From: Unio delphinus
Lineage: Eukaryota; Mollusca; Bivalvia; Unionida; Unionidae
Assembly: GCA_029339505.1 (NCBI GenBank)
Contig: JAQISU010000098.1
Coordinates: 1,996,001 to 2,060,000 of the forward strand
DNA: 64,000 bases
Reading direction: 5' to 3'
In this document: positions 35,543 to 48,111 of the stretch, in pieces
How positions within the stretch are numbered: position 1 is the first letter of the stretch
How the letters are laid out: each line of letters starts with the position of its first letter
Position numbers and translations under genes: made by a program
The notes under the pieces: model-generated
What the model was told of the DNA's origin: nothing
The model's database searches: none
The model's input: the letters and a program-made list of their open reading frames with translations, nothing else

Positions 35543-35543
<1 letters not shown>
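34736..35543. other. No gene recognised
   Basis: A minus frame near 35060-34863 follows an acceptor-like CTCCTTTTGCGACAG, but no donor or family supports it. Confidence 0.35.

Positions 35544-35593
<50 letters not shown>
35544..35593. repeat. (TG)n microsatellite
   Basis: About 24 TG units. Confidence 0.95.
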
Positions 35594-35596
<3 letters not shown>

Positions 35597-35649
35597 GTTA
35601 GCTTTCTTTCTACTCCTAGCTGTCTTCTTATGATTCTACAGTTAAAGAA

Positions 35650-35832
35650 GGTTTTTGGTTTAGGGGTTTAACGACCTTTACAAACTCATTATAAAATATA
35701 CACGAAGCAAGAACTATCGACTCTACGGAACCTTCTGGCAAGCTTTCTCACATAACCATGTTGATCCAGAAGCTGTGAGAAGTGAGATGTGATACGTATA
35801 AGTGAGCGCCTTAGACTACTCGGTCCCCAGGA
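35650..35832 (-). mobile_element. SINE family A, diverged
   Basis: The minus strand reads CCGAGTAGTCTAAGGCGCTC (head), GTTATGTGAGAAAGCTTGCC (core) and GTCGTTAAACCCC (tail), in the same order as the other copies, with an internal deletion of the TTCCTCCACC block. Confidence 0.7.
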
Positions 35833-36386
35833 GACCCCACATTAAATGAGAATTTCAGGTTAAGTAACCTGAATCTGTGAAATTGCTAATCCAGAATAAA
35901 TCGTGGTGTAACTGGGGCGTCGTCTAAAAATTTCTTGTAATGAAGATTATCAACGGGAAAACAACACACTTATTAATGTTTTTAGTAAGAACTTTTTGTT
36001 CTCAATTTACTTTTCTTGTCTGAGCACTGGATTAATGTACTGAAAGACTGATAAAAAGTAATATCCGTTATTTTGCATGAAATTATTTTCTTGTCGTCCT
36101 TATAGTGTAACATGATGCGCTTATCGCAAGCTGCAGGCACCCAAGCTTACGCTATGATATCAGAAATTCTAAGAATAATATAAGAACACTACTGACAGCG
36201 GTGTAAAGGAGTCATTGCTTTGTTCCTCTATATATTGTAATCTCAATACAAAATCTGATAGAAAAAAAAACTGAAATGGAAAAATAATTCATATTTTTTT
36301 TTTACCTTACAGTTAGTGGGTGAACATGGCATTTTATGTTGATTCTTCGTCCATATATTCAAAAAGCGATGTAACGAAAACTACCA
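35833..36386. other. No gene recognised
   Basis: AT-rich DNA without supported features. Confidence 0.4.
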
Positions 36387-36636
36387 GGGGCCCCGAGTGG
36401 CCGAGTGGTCTAAAGCGCTTTCCGTTACGGATCACTGCCGTCTCACCTCTGTCTGCGTGGGTTCGAGTATAAGATTCGTCTAATGTAGTTATGTGAAACA
36501 GCTTGCCAGTAGCTTCTCGAGGGTCGATTGTTCTTTCTGGGGTTTTTCCTGGGTTCTTCCTCCACCAATAATACTGGCCGCCATATATAGCCTGTCGTGT
36601 GCTGAAAAATGGCGCTAAACCCTAAAAGAACAACAA
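36387..36636 (+). mobile_element. SINE family A, best-preserved copy
   Basis: Head GGCCCCGAGTGGCCGAGTGG with A box, B box GGGTTCGAGTATA (36459-36471), the core GTGAAACAGCTTGCCAGTAG, GGGTTCTTCCTCCACC, CTGGCCGCCATATATAGCC and the tail GCTGAAAAATGGCGCTAAAC ending in AGAACAACAATG. Flanks AACGAAAACTA and AATGAAAATTA may be a decayed 11-bp target duplication. Confidence 0.9.
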
Positions 36637-37454
36637 TGAAAATTAGTATTGCAAGAGATAACAAAATTGGAATCGGATAGCTTTGATGATAGACTTTTTG
36701 TACATAAGATTGTAAATCGGTGAAGTATCCAAATTGGTCTTGGGATTGTAGGACAATTATATCTCAAGTTTTGACTGGAGTCATTCTTTAGGTTATTAAC
36801 TAGCTCATCCATACTTTAAAGTCTATTTATGATGTAAGTACGACATTATTTCCCTTCTGTAGTGATAGGTATTGTATTTTAAACAAATATATTTACATTT
36901 TTCGACAAGCTGTTAATTAAAATACCATCTTTTGTAATGAACTTAATGGAGAAATTTTGACACACGTACACATACATACCTGTATCTCTTTTATTCTCTA
37001 TATGCATGACGTATCTTCTTTTAAACATTATTCTTTTAATTTCTATATATGTATTCAAATGCCTCTTTCACAATATTTCAACAGATTTTATAGTATCGTG
37101 TTCTACAATTAACGTTTCCAAATATCGAAACTACTCTCAGTCAATATGCCTTTCATTGTAAATGGATAGAGACAGTAACTACAGTGGTATGTAAAAAGGA
37201 TGTGCACTTATTCAGTTCCCAGTATGTACTTTGCAATCCCATTCTAGCAAATGATGCCTCCTCATAATAGTCATCTTCTTATACAGGATATAGCGTAAAC
37301 TGACTATAAAGAGTGTACAATGAATTCGAATACGATTGTATGTTAATATAAAACAATATTATGTAGTGATTTTATCATACGGAGAATCATCTAAAATGAT
37401 TAAGGATTAAGTATATATTTGCTATACTTTGATAAACATTGTTATCAAAATACT
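36637..37454. other. No gene recognised
   Basis: AT-rich DNA without supported features. Confidence 0.4.
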
Positions 37455-37695
37455 GCCGTCGGAGTGATCCCGTGTGGTCTTCTACAGCACTCGCCTTACT
37501 ACTCAATGTCATGTCGCCTCTGTTCGGGTTCGAGTCTCACTCTCGGGTAATGTTGGTATGTGAGAAAGCTTGTCAGTAGTTTCATTTAGTCGGCGGTTCT
37601 CGGTTTCTTTCCCGGTTTCTCCTCCACCGTCATACTGCCGCCATGTATAACCAATCTTTCATGCACTGAAAACTGGCGTAAAACCCAAACAACAA
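37455..37695 (+). mobile_element. SINE family A
   Basis: Head CGGAGTGATCCCGTGTGGTC, perfect B box GGGTTCGAGTCTC (37526-37538), core GTATGTGAGAAAGCTTGTCA, TTTCTCCTCCACCGTC, CTGCCGCCATGTATAACC and tail ACTGGCGTAAAACCCAAACA followed by ACAAC. Confidence 0.88.
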
Positions 37696-38755
37696 CTTTA
37701 TTACCCTTGTAGGACGGTAACTGCTGGAAATAAAAGAAAACAACGTATACATTACATTAGAATGAAATTATTTCTGCTGAATATTTCTTAATATGTGTAA
37801 AAAGAATATTTTAAATCTAATTATAAATAAATTAAGTGAGACGCGAATGAAAGCAGTTTTTATTCTAACTAATAAAGATTCTACCACAAGAGAAACGAAT
37901 TCAATGGTTAAAACAACAAAAAGCAACGCTTAAATGGAATTAGTTGAAAATATTTTTTAAAAATCTGACTTATTAAAGTTACAAGACTAAAGTGTTTCAC
38001 AAAGTTCACACGGTTAATAATATCTTAGTAAAGTCGTTCTCACATAGAGCAATGTACAACAAATCCATCGAGAGACGTTCAAATGTTTGTCATTCTCACA
38101 AAGAGCAATGTTAAAAAAAAAAATCAATCGAAAGACCTTCAAATATCCGGTAGTATTTTATCAGCCTGAAACCCCGATGTTAAGTCTGCCTTTGGATATG
38201 GAAAGTAGACGCCCGATCATTTATAGAAAAATGAATCAAGACATATATTTATATCGTATGAAAGCTCTTCATCCCTGAGAATATAAAGCCCCAACTCACT
38301 GGAGCTTGTTCCAGTCTTCAATGTTTTCTCACATAAATTTCTACCATAAAATCATCAAAGTTTTTCTCACACAAATTTGAATCCCTTATGCCTTTGAGGA
38401 AGTAAAGCTTAGGTTTCAAACCGTACAATCAGATATACTTGAAGTAAATATAGTCCAGTGAAATTATGCAGCCAAGAGAGGAACACGTGTAAATCTTGAA
38501 AACATTATCAGATTAAATTGAGTCAAACTGAAATTATTTACTTTCAATTTGAGATTGCGTAATCAAAACGTTTCAAGAATACTGGCCTTAGTCTTCAGAT
38601 ATAACTAGCAGAGTACTAATTAGCAGATATTATTTGCCCTACTTTGTTCCACAAAGTCGTAGTCAGGGACAAAACGTGAAACGTGATTAAGAAAATGATG
38701 AGGTGATACGGGTAGTTAACGAGTGATTGTCAATAATAATCAAGATTGCAGAAAT
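37696..38755. other. No gene recognised
   Basis: AT-rich. The phrase TTCTCACA(T/A)A(A/G)AGCAATGT occurs at about 38037 and 38092, a small local repeat. Confidence 0.35.
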
Positions 38756-39110
38756 GCAATCTATCGTTACTTGTCTACTACTTTAAGGCTACATGTCTAC
38801 CACTTATGATCACTTGTTTAACACTTTATGGTTACCTTCTACACTTTATGGTCACTTGTTTATCTCTTTATGGACTCTTCTTTATCATTTTATGGTCACT
38901 TGTTTATCACTTTGCGGACACTTGTTTATCACTTTATGGTTACTTCTCAACAACTATATTGTTACTTCTCTACAACTTTATCGTTACTTGTCTACCACGT
39001 TATGGTCCACTTGTCAACCACTTATCGTTACTTGTCTACCACGTTATGGTCCACTTGTCAACCACTTATCGTTACTTGTCAACCACTTATCGTTACTTGT
39101 CTACCCGTTA
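38756..39110. repeat. Minisatellite, unit about 21-22 bp, open in three frames
   Basis: Units such as TGGTTACTTGTTTATCACTT and CGTTACTTGTCTACCACTTA recur about 16 times. Three overlapping plus frames of about 120 codons run through it; mutual overlap and the repeat content argue against coding. Confidence 0.9.
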
Positions 39111-39391
39111 ATGGTTATTTCCATTTCTTCTTTACTCGTGCGGCTTACCTGATCAATGGCTTTGCCTTCACTAAACAAGCAGTGTATTCCTACCAACCCT
39201 GAAGAGTTGAATAGTAAAATATATTTGGGCCAAAAGGCAGGACGAATTAACTCGTTTCGTAGGGAAGCATCAAGGGAGAGACTGATATTGGGGTTTCTTT
39301 TATAAATAAAGTTTTTGCTGTTGATGCCGGTGCCTTTGATGATACCATTTGCCATTATCATCGTCGTAGTTGCCATTAATAGGATACTATG

Positions 39392-39393
<2 letters not shown>

Positions 39394-39462
<69 letters not shown>
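39394..39462. repeat. (TA)n microsatellite
   Basis: About 34 uninterrupted TA units. Confidence 0.95.
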
Positions 39463-39466
<4 letters not shown>

Positions 39467-41569
39467 GCAACAATATTGCTATTTTCTTTTTTGTATTAGA
39501 TCATCACGATAAAATTCTTAATGGATAACAAAGAACATTTCGTTTCCCATAAAATGTGAATGACAAAAATGCCTTTTCAGTCCAATGATTCATAATAAAT
39601 AGATTCAAATAAAAACAGGTCTTTTCACCCTCTCCGTATAACTTGAAATTTTGAACTCACGAAATTAATAAGATAAAGTTGAATTTCGAATTGTATCTTA
39701 TAATCTACAATTTTCTCCAACCAACAAGCTATTCGTCATGTCTCTTATGGATTTTCATATCTTGTAGTCAGTACAAAATATTCGAGCGCAACCCCTATCT
39801 ATTAGCTACAAATCACGTGCACAGTAGGACACGTCGCAGAGAAGAGTTTCTCACATTCCTATTTGTGCAGGATTGTGTTTTCCAGTGCAGAACACCGGTG
39901 GAGGATATCTCAGTACTTTATCACGTTACTTTCTACTGCGAGCTAAGTGCACACAAACTCTCAAAAATCTCTAATTTCCTACATTCGTACGCAATAATCA
40001 AGATAAACATTCATCACAACAGTTACCTCCTAAAACGTGCAGTGGTTGAAGTTAGTGCCCCGGGTACAGGATCTTTTGCACTGATCGACTTAGCTGCATG
40101 CACAGCTTTGGTAATCCAGTTTCGAGTCGAAGAAGCCTTTGTTGTAATAGTCATTTGTAAAAAAAAAAATTTTTTTAAATTCTTTTATTTTGTCAGTCTC
40201 GTTTAATCTTTGGGATATGAGTGAGCTTTATTTTTTTTTTTACCTGATCACATTGTTTTAGCAAGATATCTTCCGTATTCTATTCGACATCACCATGTCT
40301 TCTTCGATGGAACACTGGCGTGTGTCCAAACTTCATTTAATGTATGAACAAGACAATTTACAATCTGGCTTAACGTCGGAATTTCTCAATAAGTATATTG
40401 CTGTTTTTTAATGTTACATCAATATTCACAATACACCATTTCTACTTTCATTATTGTTTGAGGACTGTGAGAAAATAGTCCTTCAATATTTAGTGGTGTC
40501 AGAAATTAAAATATCCCGGGGGTGGGGTGGTGGTGAAGAACTTTGCGGCAACCTAGTACCTGACCAACGGGTGTAATTGTCATATCATTCACTGATATAT
40601 AATAACGATTCTCTGAGTTTCTGGCAGTTGTTGCTTTATAGTCTCAAATATTGCGCGCACAAATAAATAAATATATTCTTTCCTTTTTTATACATTTCCG
40701 ATATCTGCCATATTAAGCCATCCGTCATGTCAGGTTTTCTATTTCATGTCTCAATACATCACTCTGATAATATGTGTTATAAACAAAATGTTGTATTTAT
40801 ACAGGAAACTATCTTCGCATCGAAAAGAATTGAAAACTATGTTGCGTTATACAAATTCAATCGATCAGATTTTCAGCGATGCAGTGTATCTGTTCAATTC
40901 ACGTTTCGTGAAGGTGACTCAACAGAATCCCTTAACCGTAAATCATATATTTAAACACAAATTGACTTATGTCATTATAAGAATTAGAGATGCTATAAAA
41001 AGTCATCAAAACAAACTAGATATAAAAAAGTATTTTGCCCAAAAAATTGAAATAATATAATTTAGTTATCATAGTAGAGAAAACAAATGTTCCCTGAAAT
41101 TGATGTTTTAAAGTGATAACATGTAGAAAATGTAAAGAAATTTAACCAGTGAAATACTATTTGTATGCAGCAGGAAAAAGCAATATCATCCTCGCTCGCC
41201 AGCATAGGTTGCCACACTCGTTGACCAATCGCCAGTCTGAGTCAGCAGCCTCAGTCTCGGCCACCAGATTCATTTGCCATGTCCTGGTGTCCAGCTTCGT
41301 TCGATATTTCTCAGACTCCAGCTTCATTCGCCATGTCGGCTGATGTTGGTTTCTCGCGATCAATAGTAACTAATACTGTACTCATTAAAGTTCAATAATT
41401 ATTTTAAAATAGGTTAATGAGCAACACCGTGCAAAGCGCGCGAACATGTATACAAAGGCAAATGGTTGATTATACAGGTCAAGCTTACAACGCGTATGTT
41501 CAGTCTCATCATTTGTTTATATTTTCAATAAAACATCCTTTCTTGATTCTTGATATATAGATAGATAGA
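39463..41569. other. No supported gene; two frames noted
   Basis: A 175-codon plus frame (39679-40206) has no ATG at its start codon, no recognisable motif and ends in a homopolymer-rich stretch; the minus strand is also partly open there. At 40805-40913 a 109-bp stretch lies between TGTATTTATACAG and GTGACT and is open in two frames. Neither is strong enough to call. A short G-rich patch lies near 40518-40550. Confidence 0.3.
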
Positions 41570-41795
41570 TATGTAGGAAGGATAGGATCGTAGGATACAG
41601 TGTGGTGTAAGATATGATCTTATGACACACTGTGATGTACGACAGGATCATTAAAACACATTGTGGTGTAGGATAGGATCTTAGGACACATTGTATTTTA
41701 GGACAGGATTTTAGGATACATTGTTGTGTAGGATAGGATCATTAAAACACATTGTGGTTTAGGGGACCATCTTAGAGTTAAAATGGATTCATTTT
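41570..41795. repeat. Minisatellite, unit about 30 bp
   Basis: Units of the form GTAGGATAGGATCTTAGGAC then ACATTGTG repeat about seven times with variation. Confidence 0.9.
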
Positions 41796-41805
41796 CTAAT
41801 AAGAT

Positions 41806-42025
41806 ACATGTTATTGCAGATCAGTATAATTCTGTGTACATTACATGTTATTGCAGATCAGTATAATTCTGTGTACATTACATGTTATTGCAGATCAGTA
41901 TAATTCTGTGTACATTACATGTTATTGCAGATCAGTATAATTCTGTGTACATTACATGTTATTGCAGATCAGTATAATTCTGTGTACATTACATGTTATT
42001 GCAGATCAGTATAATTCTGTGTACA
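41806..42025. repeat. 37-bp minisatellite, essentially identical units
   Basis: Six units start at 41806, 41843, 41880, 41917, 41954 and 41991 (unit begins ACATGTTATTGCAGATCAGT). I see no substitutions between complete units, so the array expanded recently or is being homogenised. Confidence 0.97.
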
Positions 42026-42330
42026 GAATACAAGTAAATGTAATACAAAATGCACAGAGTGCAGATAAATATAATAAAGAATACACAATTATATAATACA
42101 AAATACACCGAAATATAATATCAAGTAAACATAAATATGAACTCACATTGCACAGAGAACACAAAATACAAAGAAATAGTAAAATATGCAGAACTATAAT
42201 ACACATAGAAAAAAATACACAGAAATACAATACAAAATACACCGAAGTATAAGAACAATGTACTTAAATATTATAAAAATGTACATAAATGTAATGCATT
42301 GAATCCAAAATACAATACAGAATACCACAA
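42026..42330. repeat. Degenerate A-rich repeat (AATACAAAATACAC type)
   Basis: Imperfect repeats of AAATACACAGAAATA and AATATAATA follow the 37-bp array. The minus-strand frame through it is an artefact. Confidence 0.7.
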
Positions 42331-42456
42331 AGAAAACCGTTCGAAGGAACAAATGGAGAACAGCATTGATGTACTGAGAAATATAACTTATATGTACATC
42401 TGAATGTATACAAATCTAACTACTAAAGGCTCGAAGAAAATACAAAAAACCCACAC

Positions 42457-42602
42457 AAAAAAACAACGTTGCATCATTTGATATAACATTTCCAAAAAAC
42501 ACTTGAATCGGTGTGTTTATTTTCTGTATAAAAAAACAATGTTGCATCATTTGATATAACATTTCCAAAAACCACTCGAATCGGTGTGTTTATTTTCTGT
42601 AT
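42457..42602. repeat. 73-bp tandem duplication
   Basis: Two copies start at 42457 and 42530 (each contains TTGCATCATTTGATATAACA) and differ at about three positions. Confidence 0.95.
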
Positions 42603-42796
42603 TGCTGATTACAGTCACTTACATAAAAAAAAATAGAATGTGGAATTTATTACTCCGGACCATATCTGATTTGTACTTTTGTAGAGATGCAGACGATAGA
42701 AACACATCGTATAACAGGTCAGTAGTTACGAAAAATAAAATACGCTACGGAGACATCATTATGTATACTAACTGAGATTAATATAAGACAAGGTAC

Positions 42797-42798
<2 letters not shown>

Positions 42799-42856
<58 letters not shown>
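42799..42856. repeat. (AG)n microsatellite
   Basis: About 29 AG units. Confidence 0.95.
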
Positions 42857-42859
<3 letters not shown>

Positions 42860-44751
42860 ATAAGCGTTTTGGATTTGACAAAATATAATGGATTGGCAGC
42901 AACATTTCGTATAAATACATGGATAACAATTAAAAGCAAAAACGTTTACATTGCACACGAGGAAATATGTATTTTTATATACACAGGAGCATGGCCTTTA
43001 CTCACGCGTAGGACTACATCGTGTCTCAGGTTATCTCTGAGTAAGTAGTTGAATTATACGCAATCCATCATCCAATCCCAAAACTGCAGAATGCATAATT
43101 TGTCAAATGTTCACATAAGTCAACAAGAGTTTCAGGGGGGGGGGGGCTATATCATGTTGTCTTTTTGAGGATTGTTTGAAGCTAAAGTTCCGAAGTCACG
43201 TGTAAACGAGCGGTTCTATTTATAGATGCTGAAATGGAACAAAGCCGTCCTGTTACCTGTTACTAAAAATAGCGTATCAATTAACAATTACATCATGGAA
43301 AAGTATCTTATGTCGTATAAATCAAAACCAGGAAGCGCCAGTCTCGCCATCAGACGTGAATTGACATATCAATCACGAATAATGCTTCAATTGGTTCAAC
43401 TTCCCAACTAGAACGATCCATCCGCCAAAGCAGTGGGAAATAAAACGGGTTGCAAAAAGCGACACCCGTCGGCAGGAAGTACACCTCGTGAATTGATTTG
43501 ACTTGAATACGCATTTAGATAAGATTTTGTAAAAACAGCGTTGAATAGAACCTGAATATCGCAGTGAATAAAGCACACGTTTTGTGTCTTTACGGGTAGT
43601 ATTTTCACTCAATTGATTTGTAAACATCTCCGATCGTTGATCTAACATAGTTAATATGTTTCCAATTGAGAGTTCTCGCCTGTTACTAGGTTTTCATCAT
43701 CACTGAATCATTTTACTTTATCGATTTCGTTTTTGATACTGTTTTCCTCACTACTGAAAATGAAATAAAACATTAAAAAAGTTTTAGTCCTTTTGAAAAC
43801 AACATAATAATTACAATGTTAATCATAAGAAACCAATGTAGCGATAACTCTAGGTCAAACATAGTTTACCTATTTATAAGACTGACAATCAAGTCAAGTT
43901 AATATCTTATCATTGTTTCAATATCTGTTGATTTGTGTTTTCAGTCTTGTATTTTTTAACACGTGAAGAAGAAAGTGTCCTAGCTAAAGAATATTTCTGT
44001 CTTTTTCAGCTCTATACCTTAGCGCTTTAGAGAATACGAAATTACAGAGACAAAAAGACAGACACGACTTCTCTCAATTATGATTTCTACTTAATTGGTT
44101 GGAGTTCTTTGCGCTATATCTGCTATAAATATATTTTTTTCAGATTGTACGGTCTTGCGGTTTCTCCGAAACTAATGAGTATACCATTTCATGCCTTTAA
44201 CTGTCAATGTGTAGTATGTGATGGCTTTGTTTGATACATACCAGTCTATCACTCCGTCATAAAAATCTGTGGCATTTGTATTTCGTGGAGACATTATAAT
44301 TTAATGGCAAATTCCCAAGATACGCCCACATTTTTGAAAGATTTATCTTTAATAGCTCATTTGCATTTAATGTCAGATATACAGATATACTGCATTATCA
44401 GCGACCAGCGGTCCTGCTGGTCTTATGTTACGTAAATTTCCATCGAAGGGAGATAATTCCAACGCATATATTCAGAAGAGGAAATAAGATGGTACATTTT
44501 TTAAAATACAAAATAGTAGCACAATGTTTAACTCGAGCTTTTATTCTCCTGAATGCGATACAAAAACAAATAAAATATTCTGGTATAAAATTTAAAGTTG
44601 CCGTCAATACGGCTGCACCGAAAATAAATGACAAGATGATTATAACAACAGACGATATTTAAGGGGCATATTTTGTATTATGTTGTGATTGAAAAAGGCC
44701 GTATTCCCGTCACATTATTTGTTTCGATGTATCCATACATTGCTGCTTGTA
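42857..44751. other. No gene recognised
   Basis: Good acceptor-like sites precede short open stretches at about 44008 and 44144, but neither reaches a donor. A minus frame at 43373-43648 has no recognisable content. A G-run lies at 43135-43147. Confidence 0.3.
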
Positions 44752-44913
44752 TATCCGGATCGGCCGAAGCTTAGTAATGTGTCGGACTCGCTCAGATTGT
44801 CCCTGGTCGGCTGCCTCAGTGCGCCCATGGTAAAATCACTGAACTCTCATTACCACGCATGATGTCGCCAATATTGTGACAAAAGTGCCGTTAAAACAAA
44901 TCAAGAACAATTT
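44752..44913 (+). mobile_element. Possible SINE body with (TATG)n tail
   Basis: A GC-richer stretch (CGGATCGGCCGAAGCTTAG, then CCTGGTCGGCTGCCTCAG) ends in TGACAAAAGTGCCGTTAAAA and runs directly into a (GTAT)n-(GTAG)n tract. The tail resembles mollusc SINE 3' ends, but the tRNA boxes are not clear. Confidence 0.35.
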
Positions 44914-45082
44914 CATGTATGTATGTATGTATGTATGTATGTATGTATGTATGTAGGTAGGTAGGTAGGTAGGTAGGTAGGTAGGTAGGTAGGTATGTTC
45001 GTACGTGTGTGTGTGTGTGTGTGTTTGTGGGTGGGTGGGTGTAGGTAGGTAGGCTGGCAGGCACGCACGCACGCACGTGTGT
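44914..45082. repeat. (GTAT)n-(GTAG)n-(GT)n-(GCAC)n compound tract
   Basis: Tetranucleotide runs succeed one another. The Tyr/Leu/Pro/Thr minus frames across it are artefacts. Confidence 0.95.
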
Positions 45083-46422
45083 ATGTGATGAACTCTGGAG
45101 AAAAAAGCAAATAAATAATGTAATAAATACAGAAAGAGAAACTAGACGAAATGAATAAATAAAATAAATGCTTCTCGTGTGATTTTAATTTTGTTGTAAT
45201 CAAAGCAATGAAAGATGCTTAAAGGTTTATTCGGATTTATTTGTCGGGACTTGCATCATCTCATGTCAATAAGGCTTGGTGATAAATGTAAATTGGTCTG
45301 TTTCCATAATGTGATTTGCTTTCGGGAAAACTGCAGCATACGCAGTACGACATATAGACACTCAATATTCACAAACTAACTCCTACTTGAGGAAAATAAA
45401 GGAATATTTGATTTTGCTTTGAAAGTCTATGTTAATCCGTATGCTTAATTTTAAATGAACTTCCAAACATGCGTGTTTTTTTAAACAAAAAATACGAAAG
45501 ATTGTCCTGAAAACATAACACGAAAAAGCCCCCTCTCCCCCCCACCCCGTGATGGTGTAATTAATCGCATTATTCGATTTGTGAAGGGAAAAAATACGCA
45601 CATTAATATTTTTACCTTTGATAGCTTTATTTCCAATCTTCAAATAACTTATTTGGTTGCTCTGACATTTCTTCGTGATCAGATACCATCTTAATAGGTG
45701 CTAACATACAGTCACTGACGTATTTGTGCTACTCTTTCGTATCTCCAGATCAACATCAAAGAGAAATTCCTTTTCTGAGTTATACTAATATCTTTTAACG
45801 TTTGATTCAAACTGCATTTCAATTTCTTCAACATTTAACCACACTTATGTATATCTATATTGGTATACTCAATTTTTGTCCATGATTAAGGGTTGTAGAT
45901 TGTCACAGAATTAGAAAGAAGAAAAAAAAACAACTTTTGTTTTGCCTGAGAAATATTTAATTTGTTTGTGTTGTGCACGCTTATAGCGCTGTCTGGAATT
46001 AACAGGTGTTTTTTTTCCATACGAGCGACGGAACAAAACATATGTCTCGCCGCCGTAAACTACTGGCTACAAACATCATTATCACGATATGCACGGGTAT
46101 TTTACCGTGAATATTACCTACTGTCCTTTGAATTAAGCAGGATTAAGGTTTAATTGAGGCAGTGATCATTTTGGATCCAGTGAAGAGAGCACGTTTTTTC
46201 ACGTGGTATTTCTAGCAGCCATAGGGGTGAGTGTTAAATTTATTTCATTTGATATGTGAAGCTAATTGAGTTAGTATTGCAATATCGTGTAATGATTGAT
46301 TTAATACAACGCATATTTGAAATGTTGTGAACTGTGAATTTCAAGTTGTTTTTATAGAGTTTAATGTATTAGTATATTTCCAGAAATCATTATTATTACC
46401 AGTTTGGTTTTATTGTAGCTTA
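45083..46422. other. No gene recognised
   Basis: No supported frame. A short C-run occurs near 45532-45546. Confidence 0.4.
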
Positions 46423-46592
46423 CGAGGTTACAAGGTTACAAGATTACAAGGTTACAAGGTTACGAGGTGGTTACAAGGTTACAAGATTACAAGATTACGA
46501 TGTGGTTACAAGGTTACAAGATTACAAGATTACGAGGTGGTTACAAGATTACGAGGTGGTTACGTGGCTACGACGTTACGTGGTTACGAGGT
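46423..46592. repeat. GGTTACAA-type short tandem repeat
   Basis: Eight-base units (GGTTACAA, GATTACAA, GATTACGA) with GGTGGTTAC variants repeat about 20 times. The KVTRLQGY frame is an artefact. Confidence 0.93.
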
Positions 46593-47281
46593 GATGTAAC
46601 GAGCTATCTAAATGTCTATATGTATGTACGTATGTCTGTACATGTGGTGAAGCCACAACTGTAGACGTAGCTAATACAAGAGTGCTGTATGCTGTCTGTA
46701 CGTGTGTGTGTATACGTATGACTGATTGTACATGTAGTGGATCCGTGAAGGGTGTGAACAGTCGATACAAGAGTGTCAACCCGAGGAACGTGGTGAAACT
46801 GCGGTTTATCGGTGGATGAATCGTGCGACTGTACAAGGGTCAAGAAGCATATTTTTATTCCAATTGTTGTTTAAATTGGTATATTGGTATTTACATAAGA
46901 TTATTTTGAATCTTAGATGAATTCCAGGAGATTTGTGAATCTTACTGACAGTGCAGAACATTCTTTACGTATTTGAAAACTTGAGATTGTTTGAATCCCA
47001 AGCCTTGTCTATACGTGAAACAATATGATTATTTTAGTGTGTACTATTATTTGAAATTGAGGTTTCCTTAAACTGTATATCAGAGAGATATATATTAATG
47101 GTTTATTATCAATGTGTGATCGTATAGAGTGATTGAATCAAGTGCGTGTGTGAGAATCATTGTATTTTTACATCATACTTTTTTTTTTACTTTTCACGCA
47201 TTGTGTTTGAATTATTCATTTGATCCAATTCCCAGTCGGTTACAATTCTGTTACATAGACGGACATTCAAAAATATTGGAA
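46593..47281. other. No gene recognised
   Basis: Short overlapping minus frames near 46600-46840 follow from the adjacent repeat and GTACGTGT-like sequence. Confidence 0.35.
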
Positions 47282-47402
47282 TTCATTCGGAACATTACAT
47301 TGTTTTGGACTTGCTCTAGGTAATTTAGGATTATTTGAGATTTGATTTCATTCGGAACATTACATTGTTTTGGACTTGCTCTAGGTAATTTAGGATTATT
47401 TG
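47282..47402. repeat. 65-bp spaced direct duplication
   Basis: Identical blocks at 47282-47337 and 47347-47402 (beginning TTCATTCGGAACATTACATT), separated by 9 bp. The lack of substitutions suggests a recent event. Confidence 0.95.
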
Positions 47403-47525
47403 GGAAGCCTCTCTTAAATTTTCACATTGCAACTTAAAGAAATAAATTATTTGTTGATTAAACTAGACTTGTTAGATTCGCTTGTTTCCGTTACTTAGCT
47501 AAAGCCATGGAGTCGTCACACCGTA

Positions 47526-47606
47526 TAAAACCTCCGTATGTAAATACTGCAACAGTACTTATCGTATATATTTTGTACTTCTAAGTATTCAGTAAATTAA
47601 TATTCT
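47526..47606 (+). repeat. Dispersed repeat R, copy 1
   Basis: About 80 bp beginning AAAACCTCCGTATGTAAATA matches 49027-49107 with roughly 85 percent identity. It has no tRNA boxes, no terminal inverted repeats and no coding potential. Confidence 0.75.
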
Positions 47607-48009
47607 TTGCTCCAACCATAATTCTCCAAATATTTGTAAGTTGTCAAAGCGTATCTTACACGTCTTAACTAATATCTCCTTGGTTCCGTTTTATATCATC
47701 AAGTACATATCATCGTTTCGTACAATTTCCATCTCCACTTCGGTTATTTTCAAACAAGTTTGTCACGAAACTATGCGGTAGTAGCATTAATGTAACAAGT
47801 AGTTATTAGCTGCGGATGATCTAACTCTTCAAACATGACCCCATCCCATAACTTGGTAATCGCGAAAATGCATGACTAAGATGAAAGTATCCTAGTGCGT
47901 CCTTCGCATAGCTGAAGTCCTTTTCAAAAATATCTTTCTATATTAAAACAAATCAAATACAAGTAAGTTGATTTCTTAAAATTTATCAAAACTATCTAAG
48001 TAAACATAC

Positions 48010-48111
48010 AGATAAATATCTATCTTTAAATACTGTTTCCATTTCTTCAAGATGTATTAACCTTTTGTAAAACTTCTCATTGGCTGTGACTTTATCTGCT
48101 TCCGCCACCAT
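48010..48111 (-). CDS. Candidate 5' coding exon starting at a YY1/ETS-like site
   Basis: The minus strand opens at ATG 48111-48109 inside ACAATATGGTGGCGGAAGCA. That context has A at -3 and G at +4 and matches the pattern in which a YY1-type ATGG.GGCGG element carries the start codon, overlapped by an ETS-like GCGGAAGC. The frame gives 34 codons, MVAEADKVTANEK then FYKRLIHLEEMETVF, charged and probably helical, and ends in phase 0 exactly at a strong donor TCT|GTATGT (48009). Read-through into the intron meets TAG five codons later. No family is recognised and the next exon was not found. It is too short to appear in long-ORF scans. Exon identity is inference from start context, peptide character and donor. 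Confidence 0.5.

Noticed and set aside
38746..39202. Three overlapping frames of about 120 codons
   Set aside because: All three frames run through one minisatellite; simultaneous coding is implausible.
39679..40206. 175-codon plus ORF
   Set aside because: It has no ATG at its start, no motif, a homopolymer-rich end and a partly open opposite strand.
40727..41060. Overlapping plus ORFs with an acceptor at 40804
   Set aside because: Two frames are equally open and the donor is weak.
44836..45203. Thr/Tyr/Leu/Pro-rich minus ORFs
   Set aside because: They are translations of tetranucleotide repeats.
46327..46843. KVTRLQGY repeat protein and opposing frames
   Set aside because: They derive from the 8-bp GGTTACAA tandem repeat and its flank.
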